From: Denticeps clupeoides
Lineage: Eukaryota; Chordata; Actinopteri; Clupeiformes; Denticipitidae
Length of the DNA: 64,000 nt
Reading direction: 5' to 3'
Assembly (NCBI RefSeq): GCF_900700375.1
Contig: NC_041724.1
Coordinates: 12,178,204-12,242,203, forward strand
Positions 11,526 through 24,792 of this stretch are shown piece after piece (position 1 is the stretch's first letter; each line of letters opens with the position of its first letter). The position numbers and the translations under genes were made by a program. The notes under the pieces are model-generated. The model was not told the origin of the DNA. It did no database searches and worked only from the letters and a program-made list of their open reading frames with translations.

Positions 11526-14321
11526 TCATCGCTCCAGGCCCTGATCCACTTCCTGCTCCTGCTCCTGTCGGGCTTTTAGAGCCAAAATTGCTTTTCTGTA
11601 AAGTTCTATCAGGGGACAGGGGGAATCGAGTTACATTTCTAAACAGCACACACAGGCTGCCGCCTTCTGGTCAAGTTAGAAAGTAGCTGGACCATAGCTA
11701 TTGTGTTTCAGTGGGCTGTCCAATTGAGACGGCTCATGTAGAATGACTCCAAATGTGCACTATGGACAAACACTCCTTAACCAGAACCGGGCACCCATAG
11801 TCTACAGATTCTGCTAAACTACTTTATGGGTCATCTGCAAAAAACTTACCGAAAGTAGACGAAAGGTCCACAGACTGTGTGTATGCTGCCGGTATCGCCT
11901 CCGTATTTATCTTGTTTTTTCTTTTTGCTTTAATCGTCTTCTTTTTTTTCTTTCTCGCTCCTTTTTCTGCAAATGATTCACATTCATGGGCACATATCAC
12001 ATGTTTATTCATTCATAACCAATGACGCCATTGAATCGCATCACCGTCAGTGCCCTCTGTTTATTATCTATGTCCATCAGCTGTGACCCAGATTGTAATT
12101 CACCGAGCATCTGATATCAACATTTGCATATATAGAACGACTCTTGTCAAAATGTGCATTATGGAATGGGCCATTTGTCACCGGTACCTTTTGGCAATTT
12201 GGGATCATCATTGTCAAGTGATTCCGGATGATCCAACGTCTCTTCTTTCACTTTGGCCTTCTGTTTCAGTCTCACACGTTTCCGGGGCAACAGGGCACTG
12301 CTGGCTTTCTCTTTCTGGCTGCCATGCTCCAGTTCAACCTCTGCTCCTTCAGCATCGTCTTCGCCATTCTCGCTCAGTGCTTTGTTTTTCACATTTTCCT
12401 TGTTAATTTTAACCTTTGCTTTCTTTGTCTTCTTTAGCTTCTTTTTCAGTGTGTTTTCCTACAAATAATTTGTCAGATTGTGAGATTTCACCATAAACAT
12501 CATGCACTATAAATACACAATTAGTGTAAAAGCACAGTTATTGTTAGCCCACAGACCCCATCAGTCAAATAATATATTTCTATTATGTATTCAATGTTGT
12601 GTAAAGTCAGCAAATCACCAGCAAACAACCATTTTCTCACCGTTTTTAAAATATCTCGTATGGGTTGGAGAGTGCTGCCACTCTTCCCTTTTGTACTCTT
12701 TTCCTTTTGCAGCTCACCCTTGCTTCCAAAAATCCTGTAAAAGTGAGGTTGAACCATTTAAAATAAACACGGATCCGACTCATAATAAGAACAATACGTA
12801 GGTGTAATACCCATACTGTTATTATCAGTACTAACTGTAAGCAACTAGATAACTGACTGTGGATGGCATCATTCTCTCCAATGAACTAAATAATACCCAA
12901 AAACTGGCGACTAACAATGTGGTCACCAATTAACATGTACTCAATCCAACAGAAGAGTTCCGCTGTCATTGATACCCAATTTAGCTGTTTGTGTCATTGC
13001 ACTTTCATAGATAAACTAATCAAACTTTGTGTACATGTAAATCGCATGCTCTAAATATCATTTAAAGCACTATTTAATTGTGTATTCACAACATTGTGTC
13101 CAACGCCTCACCTTTCCTCTCTGACCCTGCTGTAGCTTCTCTCCGCTTTGCCCCTCCTCTCCCTCTCATCCAGGCCATATGGCTGGCGCACATCGCGTAC
13201 GATGCGACTGCAGAGCTCGGCATAGTCGAGGGACACGGCCCGCAGCAACCAGCGCAGTCCCCGCAAGGTCTTTCTGTCTGACCACCTCCTCAGGTCCATA
13301 AAGGCTGAACATGGCTCCTGAGGACAGAAAACAGCCCCATACGTGTCACATGTAACACACCACAGCACAGCAACCAGAGAAATTTGTCCTCTGCATTTAA
13401 CCCATCAGCCTTGGTGATGAGTGGGCAGCCGTGACAGGCGCCCGGGGAGCAGTGTGTGGGGACGGTGCTTCGCTCAGTGGCACCTCAGTGGCGGTTCAGA
13501 ATTCAAACCAGCAACCTTCCAATTACGGGTCTGTTTCCTTACCTGCCGGGTTTTGGATTTTGGTTGAAGTTAGAGATTTAAAGTTCTAAAACTCACAATG
13601 TGGCACAGGGACCGGCTCTGATTGACCAGCTTCTCCAGGGAAAGAATTTCTATCAATTCACTTCCAAGCAAGGCGTGGATTTTGTCTTGCTTATTGGCCA
13701 ATCTGAAATGATCAGAAGTATTTCTTATCAGTCAAATTCATTGCAAGGGGTTCGCAGTGATACAATGTCTGAAGAAGCCCCTTACACTAAAAGAGGTTTC
13801 CCAACCATCCTGGGTTGCTTCAGTATGTCCGCCAACTCGTCCTTGACTTCCTTTATCCGTGCTCTGTCACTAGAGTCCACCACAAAAATAACCCCATGGG
13901 CTTCACCATAGTGATCCCTCCAGTTCTCCCGAGCCTCTGGACCTCCACCCATGTCCAGAAGCGTGACCAGGAAGTTCTCTACAGCCAGTTCAGTACGGAC
14001 ACATCCATGAGTGGGGCCGACTTCACCTGGAGGAACTGATAAAAGAGATAAAAAGATTCATATTGTACAGGTGGATTTTTTTTAAACTGTCTCCTAAACC
14101 GTCAAATCCAAATGGAGTTACCTCCCAACATCCCTCTGATTGTGGAGGTTTTTCCTGCATTGTCAAGACCAACCACTAGCACTGTTACTTTCCTGTGGAA
14201 AACAATCATTGTCATAAAACTGCCATCATAATATAATATAAGATAATGTAACATCATGTTACCGCATTGGCTGCTGTAGTTTGGAGATCCAGTTGCAGCA
14301 GTTGCTCATGAGGTTGAACAT
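11526..14321 (-). CDS. arl13a: ARL13-type small GTPase, assigned to ARL13A by synteny
   Basis: ARL13 proteins are ARF-like GTPases; the paralogue ARL13B acts in the ciliary membrane as an ARL3 exchange factor. Exons: 14321-14263, 14192-14122, 14026-13786, 13702-13597, 13317-13112, 12734-12641, 12458-12188, 11966-11850 and a last exon from about 11590 (or 11595) to 11526. The model gives 409 residues. The N-terminus [11 protein letters not shown] has a Cys pair suited to palmitoylation. The P-loop is GLDNAGKTS and the G3 motif is DMGGG, without the usual catalytic Gln, as in ARL13B. The G4 motif is NKQD, followed by EPCSA. The C-terminus is lysine-rich. The final exon is uncertain: a CAG acceptor gives an early stop, while one 5 bases later gives a longer tail. 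Placement between tmem35a and xkrx matches human ARL13A. Confidence 0.9.
13355..13545 (-). repeat. Interspersed repeat family B (SINE-like, tRNA-related head)
   Basis: Minus-strand copy with the GCGCCTGTCACGGCTGCCCA core and a CACCGTCCCCACACACTGCT block. It lies 38 bp upstream of the acceptor of arl13a exon 13317-13112, so it sits where the branch point would be expected. Confidence 0.85.
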
Positions 14322-17300
14322 GGTGATTTGTGGGGTGCACAATGGCCACCATTTTCTTCTCAACTGGTAGCTGAAAGCACAGAGTTATCACGTGTGATCC
14401 TAGTAATATCCTTGAAGGACATTCAGCAAGAAGTAACTGATAGTTTGTTAGAAAGTAACTTGTTGAATTATCTGCATGTGTTTTAAAATGTCAGATACAA
14501 AATGGGTCAAAATGCCACACAAAGTGGACCTGTCTCTCGACTTAAACATAAAATAGATCTATTTCTCATGTAATATATATTCATGATACGATGGTGTTAC
14601 CACAGTTATGATTATGGCAACGATTCACAACTATTCTAACACACACAGACACATACTCCTGCATTCCTACCTGAAAAAGCTACTCTCTTCATATCTGGTG
14701 AAGTTGTCCATCAGTTTATGTGATTTCATTGTCTTCCCAACATAAAAGACAGCCTCAACGCCATGCCAGCATCAGCTCTGAAAACTCCTGGCCTTCAGTG
14801 GGCATGTTGGCACAATCCACTTGGCTGCGGGACACAGTCAGTACCCTGCACCCAGCAACGGGACGGCCATGTGGAGGTGTAGTTAAAGCACTCAGACTCG
14901 GCCCTTCTGTTCCCTAACATCTGCTCATGTTCCTTAAGCTCCTCAAGCCTGGCTAGAAGATATTGCTGTACCTGCCTGTTTACATGCTGACCCCTTTCTT
15001 AAATGCCTCCACCAGGCTGAAGACAGTCCATGCAATCCCATGTGCACGTTTCTAACTAGGAATGAATATCTTGCTCCCAGTCCCAGTGCTGAAGACTACG
15101 GACAGGCCTTGACTACACAATATCACTCACATGCTCATGTCTGTAATGATCAGACTAACCTCACCTGAGGAAATCAATCCCACTGTCCTTATTAAATAGT
15201 CACCTGACACGTTCCTAAATTATATCAAGGAATAAAATCCCACAGACTTACAGCGACACGTCTGAATCCATCCACTCGCTTGTGCTGGCTGGGGTAGCAT
15301 TTTGCACCATCCAGCAAGAAAAGTAATCAGGCTCAATTATTCCACTAATCCTTTAGTCACCTCATGGGGGTGGAGTCAAGCATAAAATATAGTCAGATCC
15401 TCTCGGCCAATCAAGTAGGACTGTGCCAGCGACACATCCCCTCCCCATTGGGTGGCCCTTTTCGCCTTTGACTGGGACAGACCTATTTTCATACCCAGGT
15501 CAATAAATGGCTTATGACATCTGCTGGTGACACCTGTTTACCTCGACGGATTCAGAGAGCATTCTTAGTCGAGAGGTGCTACGGCCAGACGTGTCGTGCA
15601 ACGCAATCATCCGTTTATCTCCTGTTTACAAGGACTTCTAGGGCCAGATTATGTCCAGATCACATCTCAGAAAACCTCCACTCTGCATCTCATCTCACAT
15701 TATGTAATATAAGTGTGCGTCATGTTTGTAAAATTGATGTAGGCATTACCACTAGGCGTGTGTTTTTTTGGTTTAGTCATATCTTGTAACCCATCAGAGG
15801 AATATTTTTCACAAATAACAAATTGCTAAATTGCTCCACCCCAGTAGCAATCACTACTAGTGGGCGAAATGTGCATCACTTCCAGCCACTAGAGGGCGTT
15901 CGCATCATGGATAAGGGCGTCTGCCAAATGCTGTAAATGTAAAGTTCATGTTCATAAGCAAGGCAGTCAAGTCTCATTCTCATTTATTATATCAATGTAT
16001 TGTATTGGTTTGCATTACAATAAGGAGCGCTGTGCCTATTTGTGCATTTGAATACACAGAATCAAAGTATGTTGTTCTGCATGTCGTAATTGCACGAAAC
16101 ATTACTAGAGTAAAAATGCACTCACACCTTAAACTGAAAAGAATGTGGCTCACACATTCTGGCCATTCTGTTCAAACTGGATCTGCTGCCTCTGCCATCT
16201 GAGTTTTTTTTTTTTTTTTCTATCATCCAATCCTATTAAGTCATTAGAGGAGCACCCAATCAATGGCTTGGATTTGGTGCTGACTAACCGATTACAAATT
16301 TGGCTGGAGAAGCCTGTCATGCATTGGCCATGTGTCCGGGTACCAATTAACAACATGGCCTCACAGCTCCAAGGCTGAGAGTTTGAATCCTGGCTCGGAC
16401 CTGGGCAAGTCCCCACTCTGCGCTCAGTGTCCCAGGATATGTAGAAGCAATTCTTATAAGCAATGAACCTTTTAACATGACAGATACAGCATTCCACTGG
16501 ACCTCAAGACTAATTATTGCTGATACTTTGCTTCCCTGTTGCATACATGTAGACACAGCCGTTTTCAGCTACCATAGTCATGAGGTTTTTTTTTATAACA
16601 TCCAATGTATTACAGACATCTGGGAAAGTTGGACGCCTCATTGCACTTTATAATAAAGGAAGCCTTGAATAGGAACCATTTAAATGTACTCATACATAAA
16701 TATTGAAACTGAGGGTTAAGTGTCTTGCTCAGGGACACAATGGTAGTAAGTGGGGTTTGAACCTGGGTCTTCTGGTTCATAGGCGAGTGTGCTACCCACT
16801 AGGCTACTACCACTAGATTACAAATTATTTTTGTCACACTGAAACATTGCACAGAACTAGCCACATTTTAAGACTTGGGGTCAGAATTGCATCAGCCTGG
16901 TACTCACTGGGGTAAGAGGCTATTTAGGGGTGCTTTAGTCAGGAATTTTCTGAACCAAAGAATAATTTCTGGAGTATTCAGGATCAGAATGTTAGAATCC
17001 AAACCAGGATTACATTCAGTCAACCAGCTGTATGATGAGCTCATGATTTCATCCATTCTTCTGGTCTTCAGGATTACTTTCCGATCCGGAAAGGTCCCTC
17101 TCTGTTGAACATTATAACCGGGACAGAACTGTTATCTGCTTGCACTGTGACTCATGGGAGGAGGTGGAGACCAGACATTTTCAGCCCAGCAGGCCTCAAA
17201 CAGCACCACACCCTGCCACACCGAGGCACTGACTTACACTGACCTACAACACCCACTCAGCAGCCCGGATCCCATTCACAAGCAAGAAGTGTGCTATTTC

Positions 17301-18480
17301 AGGCTAGTAACTGGCATAACTAGGTTACAAATGGCTGTTTTTATGACAAGGTTGCTTTTCAGCACTAGAATTTATCCTTTGTGGATTGCACTGAAAACAA
17401 CAGTACCATCGACACCCAGTACAGTGTCATAATGAATCAAAAGGGCAATTTGAAGTCTCTTTGGGACCATGACACAATAAATGCAAAACATGTGCAACAT
17501 CAGCAAAAAGAAGACACCAGAAATATAAGAGTTGTACAAAATTCTAAATTCTCATTTTGTATTTCTTCCCCTGCTATACTACGATGAGGCATGTTTTTCA
17601 TGTTATAGACAGCTTGTGATGCATGCAGCATACAACAGTGGAGACAGAAAACACGCTATGTCTAGGGGTGTGTATGAGAATGTGAAATGAACAACAGAGG
17701 AAGTTGTATTCCTTGCACAACTTCAATGGACATTTTCGATTCTGTAAAAGAAAAACTTAAACCATAAATTCGGTAGAATGACACTCAGATTGAAACCGAG
17801 CCAAGCCAAGCCGAGAAAACCCCAAAACCCAGTCTGAGGACAAGTTATACCTGTTCACATCCTGAGCCGACTGTGTCCACTGGCACAACTGGACAGAGCA
17901 AAAGGTTACCTCCAGACCAACACCCACAGTTACCCAGTTACCCAAAACAGGCAACAGAAACTGTATTTGAAGCCTCAAGGCCAATAAAATGTCAAGAATG
18001 AAACCAAGTGAGGAATGCAGATAAGAAATCCTACCCAGATGTATCAGTGCAACAACAACATGTTATTAGTAGAACTGTTTCTACACGTAGTTTTTTCTGA
18101 ATGGGTCTACTGGACTTATGTTTACATAAGTGTTACATCTGTGTTGCAAGAAAAAAAATTACATTGACTGATGTGTCCCACCCAAATAAATATGGATGTT
18201 ATGGCAAATATAGGCTTCTTCCTGTCAAAATTAAACTGAATGTGCCATAGAGAACCACTCACTTACTTGGCATAACCACTATGCAACCCTGTTATTCAGG
18301 GTCACTGCTGCTGGACACCGTCCTGGGACACTGGACACAGGGCAGTTCACCCAGGGTGCAGTGCTGGGCACACACACAAATTCACATTTACAGCATTTAG
18401 AAGACGCTCTAATAAAAGTGACTAACATACTTAGTTTACATGCCTTTGCAAAGTGGGAGGGAACCGGAGATCCTGGAGCA
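14322..18480. other. Gap between arl13a and xkrx, no gene recognised
   Basis: The sequence has no homology that I recognise. It holds family A repeat fragments (15905-15942 and 16705-16815) and a T-run near 16205. Open frames here are short and repeat-derived or chance. Confidence 0.55.
16705..16815 (+). repeat. Interspersed repeat family A, 3' part
   Basis: Contains GAGGGTTAAGTGTCTTGCTC, the GACACAATGGTAGTAAGTGG block and CACTAGGCTACTACCAC. The upstream TTATCCAGAGCG part is absent. Confidence 0.85.
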
Positions 18481-19299
18481 AACCCACGCCAGCATGGACC
18501 CATACAGAACCAGCGGCGTTAGGCGTTAGGACCCGGCGGACACCGTTTCCCTGGCGCTATCGGCGCCCGACGCACAGCCGCGTCTGAAGCGTAAACAGGT
18601 CCGGGCTCGACGGCGCGGAATCTGATTGGTTGTATAATTAATTTAGCGCGCAATCATTTAATGCGCATTTATTGTTTATTGTTTTTTTTTGTAAGAATAT
18701 ATACTAGCGTGATTATATATATATATGAATAATTATTTATTTAGATATGGTTCAACACGTCTAACATTTTATTATTATTACAAGCAGTGGTGGTGGCGGT
18801 GGAAGTATTAGTGGTAGTCGTATTATTTTAATAATTATAAACACGATCGTAGGGTATTTCGCTCGTCAGGCCTGAAATCGCAACAGTTCGGAAACCGCGT
18901 GGTGACGTGGCGCCGCCTCCCGTCAAACTATCGCTTTCGAGTAACTCAGTAAACAAGTCGTAACTAGTCCGTTCTTCCTGTCAGTCAAGCACCTGAAGGG
19001 GGGCAGGAAAAAAAAAATAAGAAGTTTTGCTTCGGCTCGAGGTGCAGTACCACCTCCAGCCGATTGGACGTCGGCCGGTGACGTAGCCTGGGCGCGTGCA
19101 CTGCGAGTGGTCGTGGACACGCCTGATTCCACGCGAGCGGGAGAACTAGGGCGGCGTAACGCTTCGTCTGTCGCTGCCGGAACGACGTTTATTCCAGATC
19201 CCGGCGCCCGCGGACTGTCGGCGTGGTCGGGATGCGGCAGTGGAGCGGGTCACGGGGACATAACAAGTGAGAACCTGCGATGCCACTTTGAGCCAAGCC
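18480..19299 (+). promoter_or_regulatory. CpG-rich promoter region of xkrx
   Basis: CpG density rises sharply from about 18480 and stays high into xkrx exon 1, with an AT-rich island at 18640-18830. No ORF here resembles a known protein. An in-frame TGA lies just upstream of the Met codon at 19267, which bounds the xkrx reading frame. Confidence 0.5.
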
Positions 19300-22200
19300 A
19301 TGGAGGCGGCCGGGAGAGCGGCCGACAGCGAGATCGTGGAGGTCCAGCCGCGCCCGCCCCCCGCCGCCGCCGCCGAGAACGGGTGCGTCGTCGCGGCCGT
19401 CGACCGCCGCCGCCGCCGGGTCCACGCGCCGCTCAGCGGGCTGCTCTCCGCCGCGCTGTACTGCGCCGAGATCGTGTGCGCCTCCGTGCTCTGCGCCTTC
19501 TACAGCAGGAGCCAGGACTACGTGTGGATGGGGCTGACGATCACCTTCATGCTGGTGCCGGCCGTGCTCACCCAGCTCACGCTGACCTTTGTGCACCGGG
19601 ACCTGGGCATGGACCGGCCGCTGGTCCTCTTCATGCACATGCTGCTGCTGGGACCCGTCATCAGGTAAACCGGGGTCGAAAACGTGCGATTTGGGGCGTG
19701 TGGCTGTGCGCATGCGCGCTGCTGGCCTGACAGCTGCAGGGGTCGGTTTACACATTTTTGTGTAGTTTAAATAAGTCCACCTTCTCTGGGCTTTCCGACT
19801 CCGAGCCTGGAGGACATTTACAGGGACATTCAGGGTGTAGTGTCTTACTCAGGGGGACAATGGTAGCAAGTGGGGTTTGAACCTGGGTCTCTGTGGTCTT
19901 CTGGTGTATAGGCGGGCGTGTTCCCCTCTAGTTTGCAGCCACACCAGCTGAATCTGAGAATCCGAGATTCCAGCTGTAAATTAGTGGCTAACACGCCCGC
20001 CTTTACACCAAAACTCTGTTTTTGGGCGTGTTCAGTCTCAAACTCCCAGAGGGCCCTGCAGGCCTTTTTCAAATGTAAAAAAAAATAAAAAAATAAATTC
20101 ACAATCCCTGTGTGTTGTTATTATGCTAATTCAGCCAGTTTCAGCCGGGGTGTGGGCGGGGGGCGGAGTCTAGGCAGGTTCGCCAGGTAGTTCAAAGAAG
20201 CGGCGTGGATCTCTCAGCCCGGTTTCTCTGGAATTCAGAGGGATGATGTAAACAGTGGGAGTCTTGGGCCTTTCCAGGTGGAATGGTCGGGACTTACCTT
20301 TGACCTGGATGGTGTCTTGTTTTGCTATTTATTTTTAACCCCAGGACAGGAGATGTGGGAGCAGAATTAAAATGAAAGAATAAGGTTTTGATCTGGTGTG
20401 TTTGTATTAGGTTTATTATTAAAATGAACAAATCATATCAATTCTTAATGAGTTGCATTTTTCAAATTCTCACATGACCTCACAAGCTGTTGATTCAGGC
20501 ATGTACAGGAGTTTCAATGAATAATATGGTACAAAGACAAAAAATATATATAATTGGAAGTTTTCCTAACTTTTTCTCCCCCTCTCTTGCTCTCCAGCCA
20601 TCACTTTCTTGTTGGCCTGGATTAATCTCTGATACAAATTCTTTTTACATATTTTTATGTAGTTTGAATAGGAGACTGTCACAGAACTTTAATCTACATT
20701 TGAAGAGATACACAGTACAGGCCAAAAGTTTGGACACACCTTCTCATTCAATGTGTTTTCTTTATTTTCATGACCATTTACTTTGGTAGATTCTCACTGA
20801 AGGCCTCAAAATTATGAATGAACACATGTGGAGTTATGTACTTAACAAAAAAAGGTGAAATAACTGAAAACATGTTTTATATTCTAGTTTCTTTGCTCTG
20901 ATTACTGCTTTGCACTCTTGGCATTCTCTCGATGAGCTTCTAGAGGTCGTCACCTGAAATGGTCCTCCAACAGTCTTGAAGGAGTTCCCAGAGGTGTTCA
21001 GCACCCCTTTACCTTCACTCCGCGGTCCAGCTCACCCCAAACCATCTGGACTGGGTTCAGGTCCGGTGACTGTGGAGGCCAGGTCTCCACTTTTTGTTAA
21101 GTACATAACTCCACATGTGGTCATTCATAGTTTTGATGCCTTCAGTGAGAATCTACCAATGTAAATGGTCATGAAAATAAAGAAAACACATTGAATGCGA
21201 AGGTGTGTCCAAACTTTTAGCCTGTACTTTATAACTGACTGGTAAATTTCAAATACAAGCGCCCTTTATAATTAAGTACTCGTTTCCTGAATTACTTTTT
21301 GCATAGCTTTCAGGCCCAGTTCTTGCACTTATTTTGATTGGATCCACACTAATATTCATAATTCTGCTTTTTAATATCTTTCCCAACTAATACAGATGCG
21401 CTGATACCGGTAAGAGAACAGTTTAGCCCACAGGCCATAACAATTTTTCTTTTATTGTATTTGTGTGTTTTTTTTTGCTCGTGAAACAAAGCGTCTTTGT
21501 TGTAGAATAAAATATTAAAACAGCCGCAGTAATTTCACGCCTGTTGCTCCATTGTGAGTCTAAGCCCTTCAAACTTGTAATGAAAAGATGAGGCGTGCGA
21601 GAGAGGGACTAATTAAATCCATAATCCACATAAATAATGATCGAATAAGCTAAAGAAGAAAAGCTGAGCGTTTTACACGCATGGCAGCAGCAGGTGGAAG
21701 GTGGGCTTGCGGCGGAGGCCGCTCGCGCCCGCGGTGCTTCACTTCCCCACCACGCTGTGACGCCCACGCTCCTCGAACCGTGTTCCCGTTTTTTGGGCTG
21801 CAGGACCTTTACTGGACCACCATCAGCCTCGCGTTGGTCCCGGAGCTCCGGGCGCTTGTCCTCTAGCTTATTGTTACCTTCTTTCATTATTCCTCCATGT
21901 GACCTTTTAGCCGCTAGTTATATTCAAATGTTGATGCTGGCTCGGCTGATTCGTTTGTGCTTTTTGTTAATTGTGAAATGTGATATTGATGTAATGCCGA
22001 GGGTGTCGCGTTCCATCTGACCGATAATGACCGCTTGCGTTACCGGCGAGAATGGCGTGGTATCGGATCGGGCCCATTGTTGTATGTAATGAGGCTTTCC
22101 TCCCGCACGCTCGGGTCCGTCTGCCTCCTGAGGTCAAGGATGTTTGACTGGATCCTTGGCTCCGCCCCTCTCTACCTCCTGGGGTATTTGCATAATGCTG

Positions 22201-22479
22201 GGCAGTTCTGATAAACATTTACATTTACATTTACAGCATTTATCAGACGCTCTTATCCAGAGCGACTTACAATTAGTATTACAGGGACAGTCTCCCTGGA
22301 GCAATTTTAGGGTTAAGTGTCTTGCTCAGGGACACAATGGTAGTAAGTGGGATTCGAACCCGGGTCTTCTGGTTCATAGGCGAGTGTGTTACCCACTAGG
22401 CTACTACCACCCTGGGGGTGGTCACCTTGAGGGGTGAAGCATCAGAAAATGGCAGAACGACACCCTGTGTTGACAGCAA

Positions 22480-22531
<52 letters not shown>

Positions 22532-24748
22532 TGTGTGTCTGGCCTGATCAGATTCTTGGCCTGAATCTCAACTCTGCCCTACCCAAGTTCAGGTGAAGGT
22601 GAGCTTCCTGCGTGGACACCACAGAGATCCACAGCCCATGTGACCCCACAGCTGAGGTTTATTGTCACAATGTGTCACATGTCACAACTGTGGCTGGGTG
22701 GAGGATTTCCATGTGTAAATCTGGTTCTTTTTTTTTTATTCTTTTTTTCCTCCTCTTCTCCCAGCGATCATTTGAATATTCAGATAAAGAGACGATCCTA
22801 AGGTCGCTGCACCCATTCTTCTTTTTCTTTCTTGCAACGCATCCTCAGGGATCATTGGATCATTTTTGTCCCCTTGATCGTTTACCCTTCCCTGGAAAGC
22901 TGCTCCCTCGACTACATGTGCACTAAATACGGAGAGGCATTCGTTGTTGAGCGCAATACATTCTAAAACACAGAAGCCGCTGGAGAGTTGCGATCTTGAC
23001 CTTGTTGCAGAATTTAAGGGAAATGTTTCGCCATGGATCATGGGATGTGATGTATGGGTGATTAAAATGATGGCAATTAAATATTAACTGAGGTAAGAAT
23101 ATCTTGCCTGAGTTAAGAGGCTGATGAATTCCTCTCGCGTTACCAGACTTTCCAAATCAGCCACTTTGATTCGATTTAAATAAGGCCGATGTGGTCGCAC
23201 CTTTTTCAATGAACACCTTTTGGTGGTCGTGATTGTCTCCTCCGCAAACAAGCGCCTGGTCCAGAGACGCGTCTGTCTGCTGGAGCTCCGCTTTCGGCAC
23301 AGCCACCCTGGCGCCTCTTATTCTATAATCACCTGTTGCCCCGGCAACCGCGTGGGCCAAAGGTTCTGATGCAGCCTGACATGCCGGCTGCTCCATAACT
23401 CATTTCATTCAAATTGCGCCTGGCTTTGTGCGTCCAGATCACATTGGCGGGGTCCGGCGCGTCGTGATTTCGTGGCGTGAGTTATGGTCCATGCTGAATT
23501 ACAAGGAGCCAAGCGCTGGGTGCTTAAGAAAAAAAAAACGCACGTCCACTTCTTCACCTACCTCATTCAACCAATTTTTATTTTTTTAATAAATACGCCA
23601 AAACCGCAAGTAAACTTTATTCACATTTATTCACAAATTATAATGGAGAAAAAAAATGCATTTAATCCATTTTGGAATAAGGCAGTAACATAACAAAATG
23701 AGGAAAAAGTGATGCGCAATACTTTCCATACAGACTCTACATATTCAGGTCAAGGGCAGTAAGGATATTATTATAATTTTTTTTTTTTTTGCAGAATTGA
23801 AACCATGGGTGTACAGACCGCATCCCACATGAACTCCCAACTTCCCTTTATATTTGTTCTGTTGAGTGGAGCTTCGTACAATGCATCTTGGGGAAGTTAT
23901 GTACGCCCTGGTGGCTTCTTAAAGGAAGGATGCAGGGCCGTGTGGATGTTGCCTTTAAGTTTCCTCCACTTGATCTTTGGCCCGCATGGCTTCCATGTAT
24001 TATGGCGAGAACTGTTGCCATCGCAGCGTCTGCTAAATAAAGTAAAGTAAAGTAAGTAAAGCAGCAAAATGTTTTGTCTGTTTATTACGTAACCTTGTGC
24101 GTGTTGTTTCATGCATTTCTGCATTTAGTTCGTACTAAAATGTAAAAAAAAAAAATGCAAGACCCATAAATGAGTAGGTGCATCCGAACTGAACAGTGGA
24201 CAGTGATGGGGAAGTGGTTAATGTTGTACTGCAGACGCACCTCACATGGCCAGACAAACAGCCAGTTGGTGCTGAAAATTGTGTTAAAAATCTCGCCTCG
24301 CCTCGTTCTTGTGAACCCAGCATCTTGCGTCATCTTGCGAGCGGAGCTGCCATGCATAGTCAAACCCCAACCCCATCTTTAATGGGTTTATAATGAATAT
24401 GGCAGATTTCATAATTCACCCACATGCAGTTTAAATGGGGACTGAATGAACAAGTTAAATTTTTTGTGTAAATAGTTTTTTTTTTTATAACCTCGATTGA
24501 TGCGACGGTTGTCTTGAGTTGTTAAGACAGGCTGTTGAGTGGTTGTCTCTCTTCTTGTCTCTTTTTGGTTCGTCCCAGTCTGCGCGGCCAGGAGAACGCA
24601 GAGCCCAGTCTGGTGCGTGCATTAAATAGACCTTCAGCGGCACACCGTAAAATACAGTAAACGATGACCCAGATCCGTACAAAGATAGCAAAGGGCATGG
24701 CACTGAACTTGACACCACCTCGCACACACACATGTGCATTCCCAGACA

Positions 24749-24792
<44 letters not shown>

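Larger units (their letters stand above)
21480..23470. other. Part of xkrx intron 1 with possible conserved non-coding elements
   Basis: Segments 21540-22130 and 22800-23470 look unlike neighbouring repeats: mixed composition, TAATTA-type cores (GACTAATTAAATCC near 21608; GCAATTAAATATTAAC near 23074) and no coding signal. A family A repeat and a GT microsatellite separate them. A distal enhancer role is a guess from texture. Confidence 0.3.

Noticed and set aside
12159-12468. Lys/Glu-rich frame as a separate small gene
   Set aside because: It has splice signals at both ends and phases that join it to arl13a.
19107-19755. Long overlapping open frames on both strands in xkrx exon 1
   Set aside because: They are GC-rich shadows of the true frame (19300-19664), with no homology.
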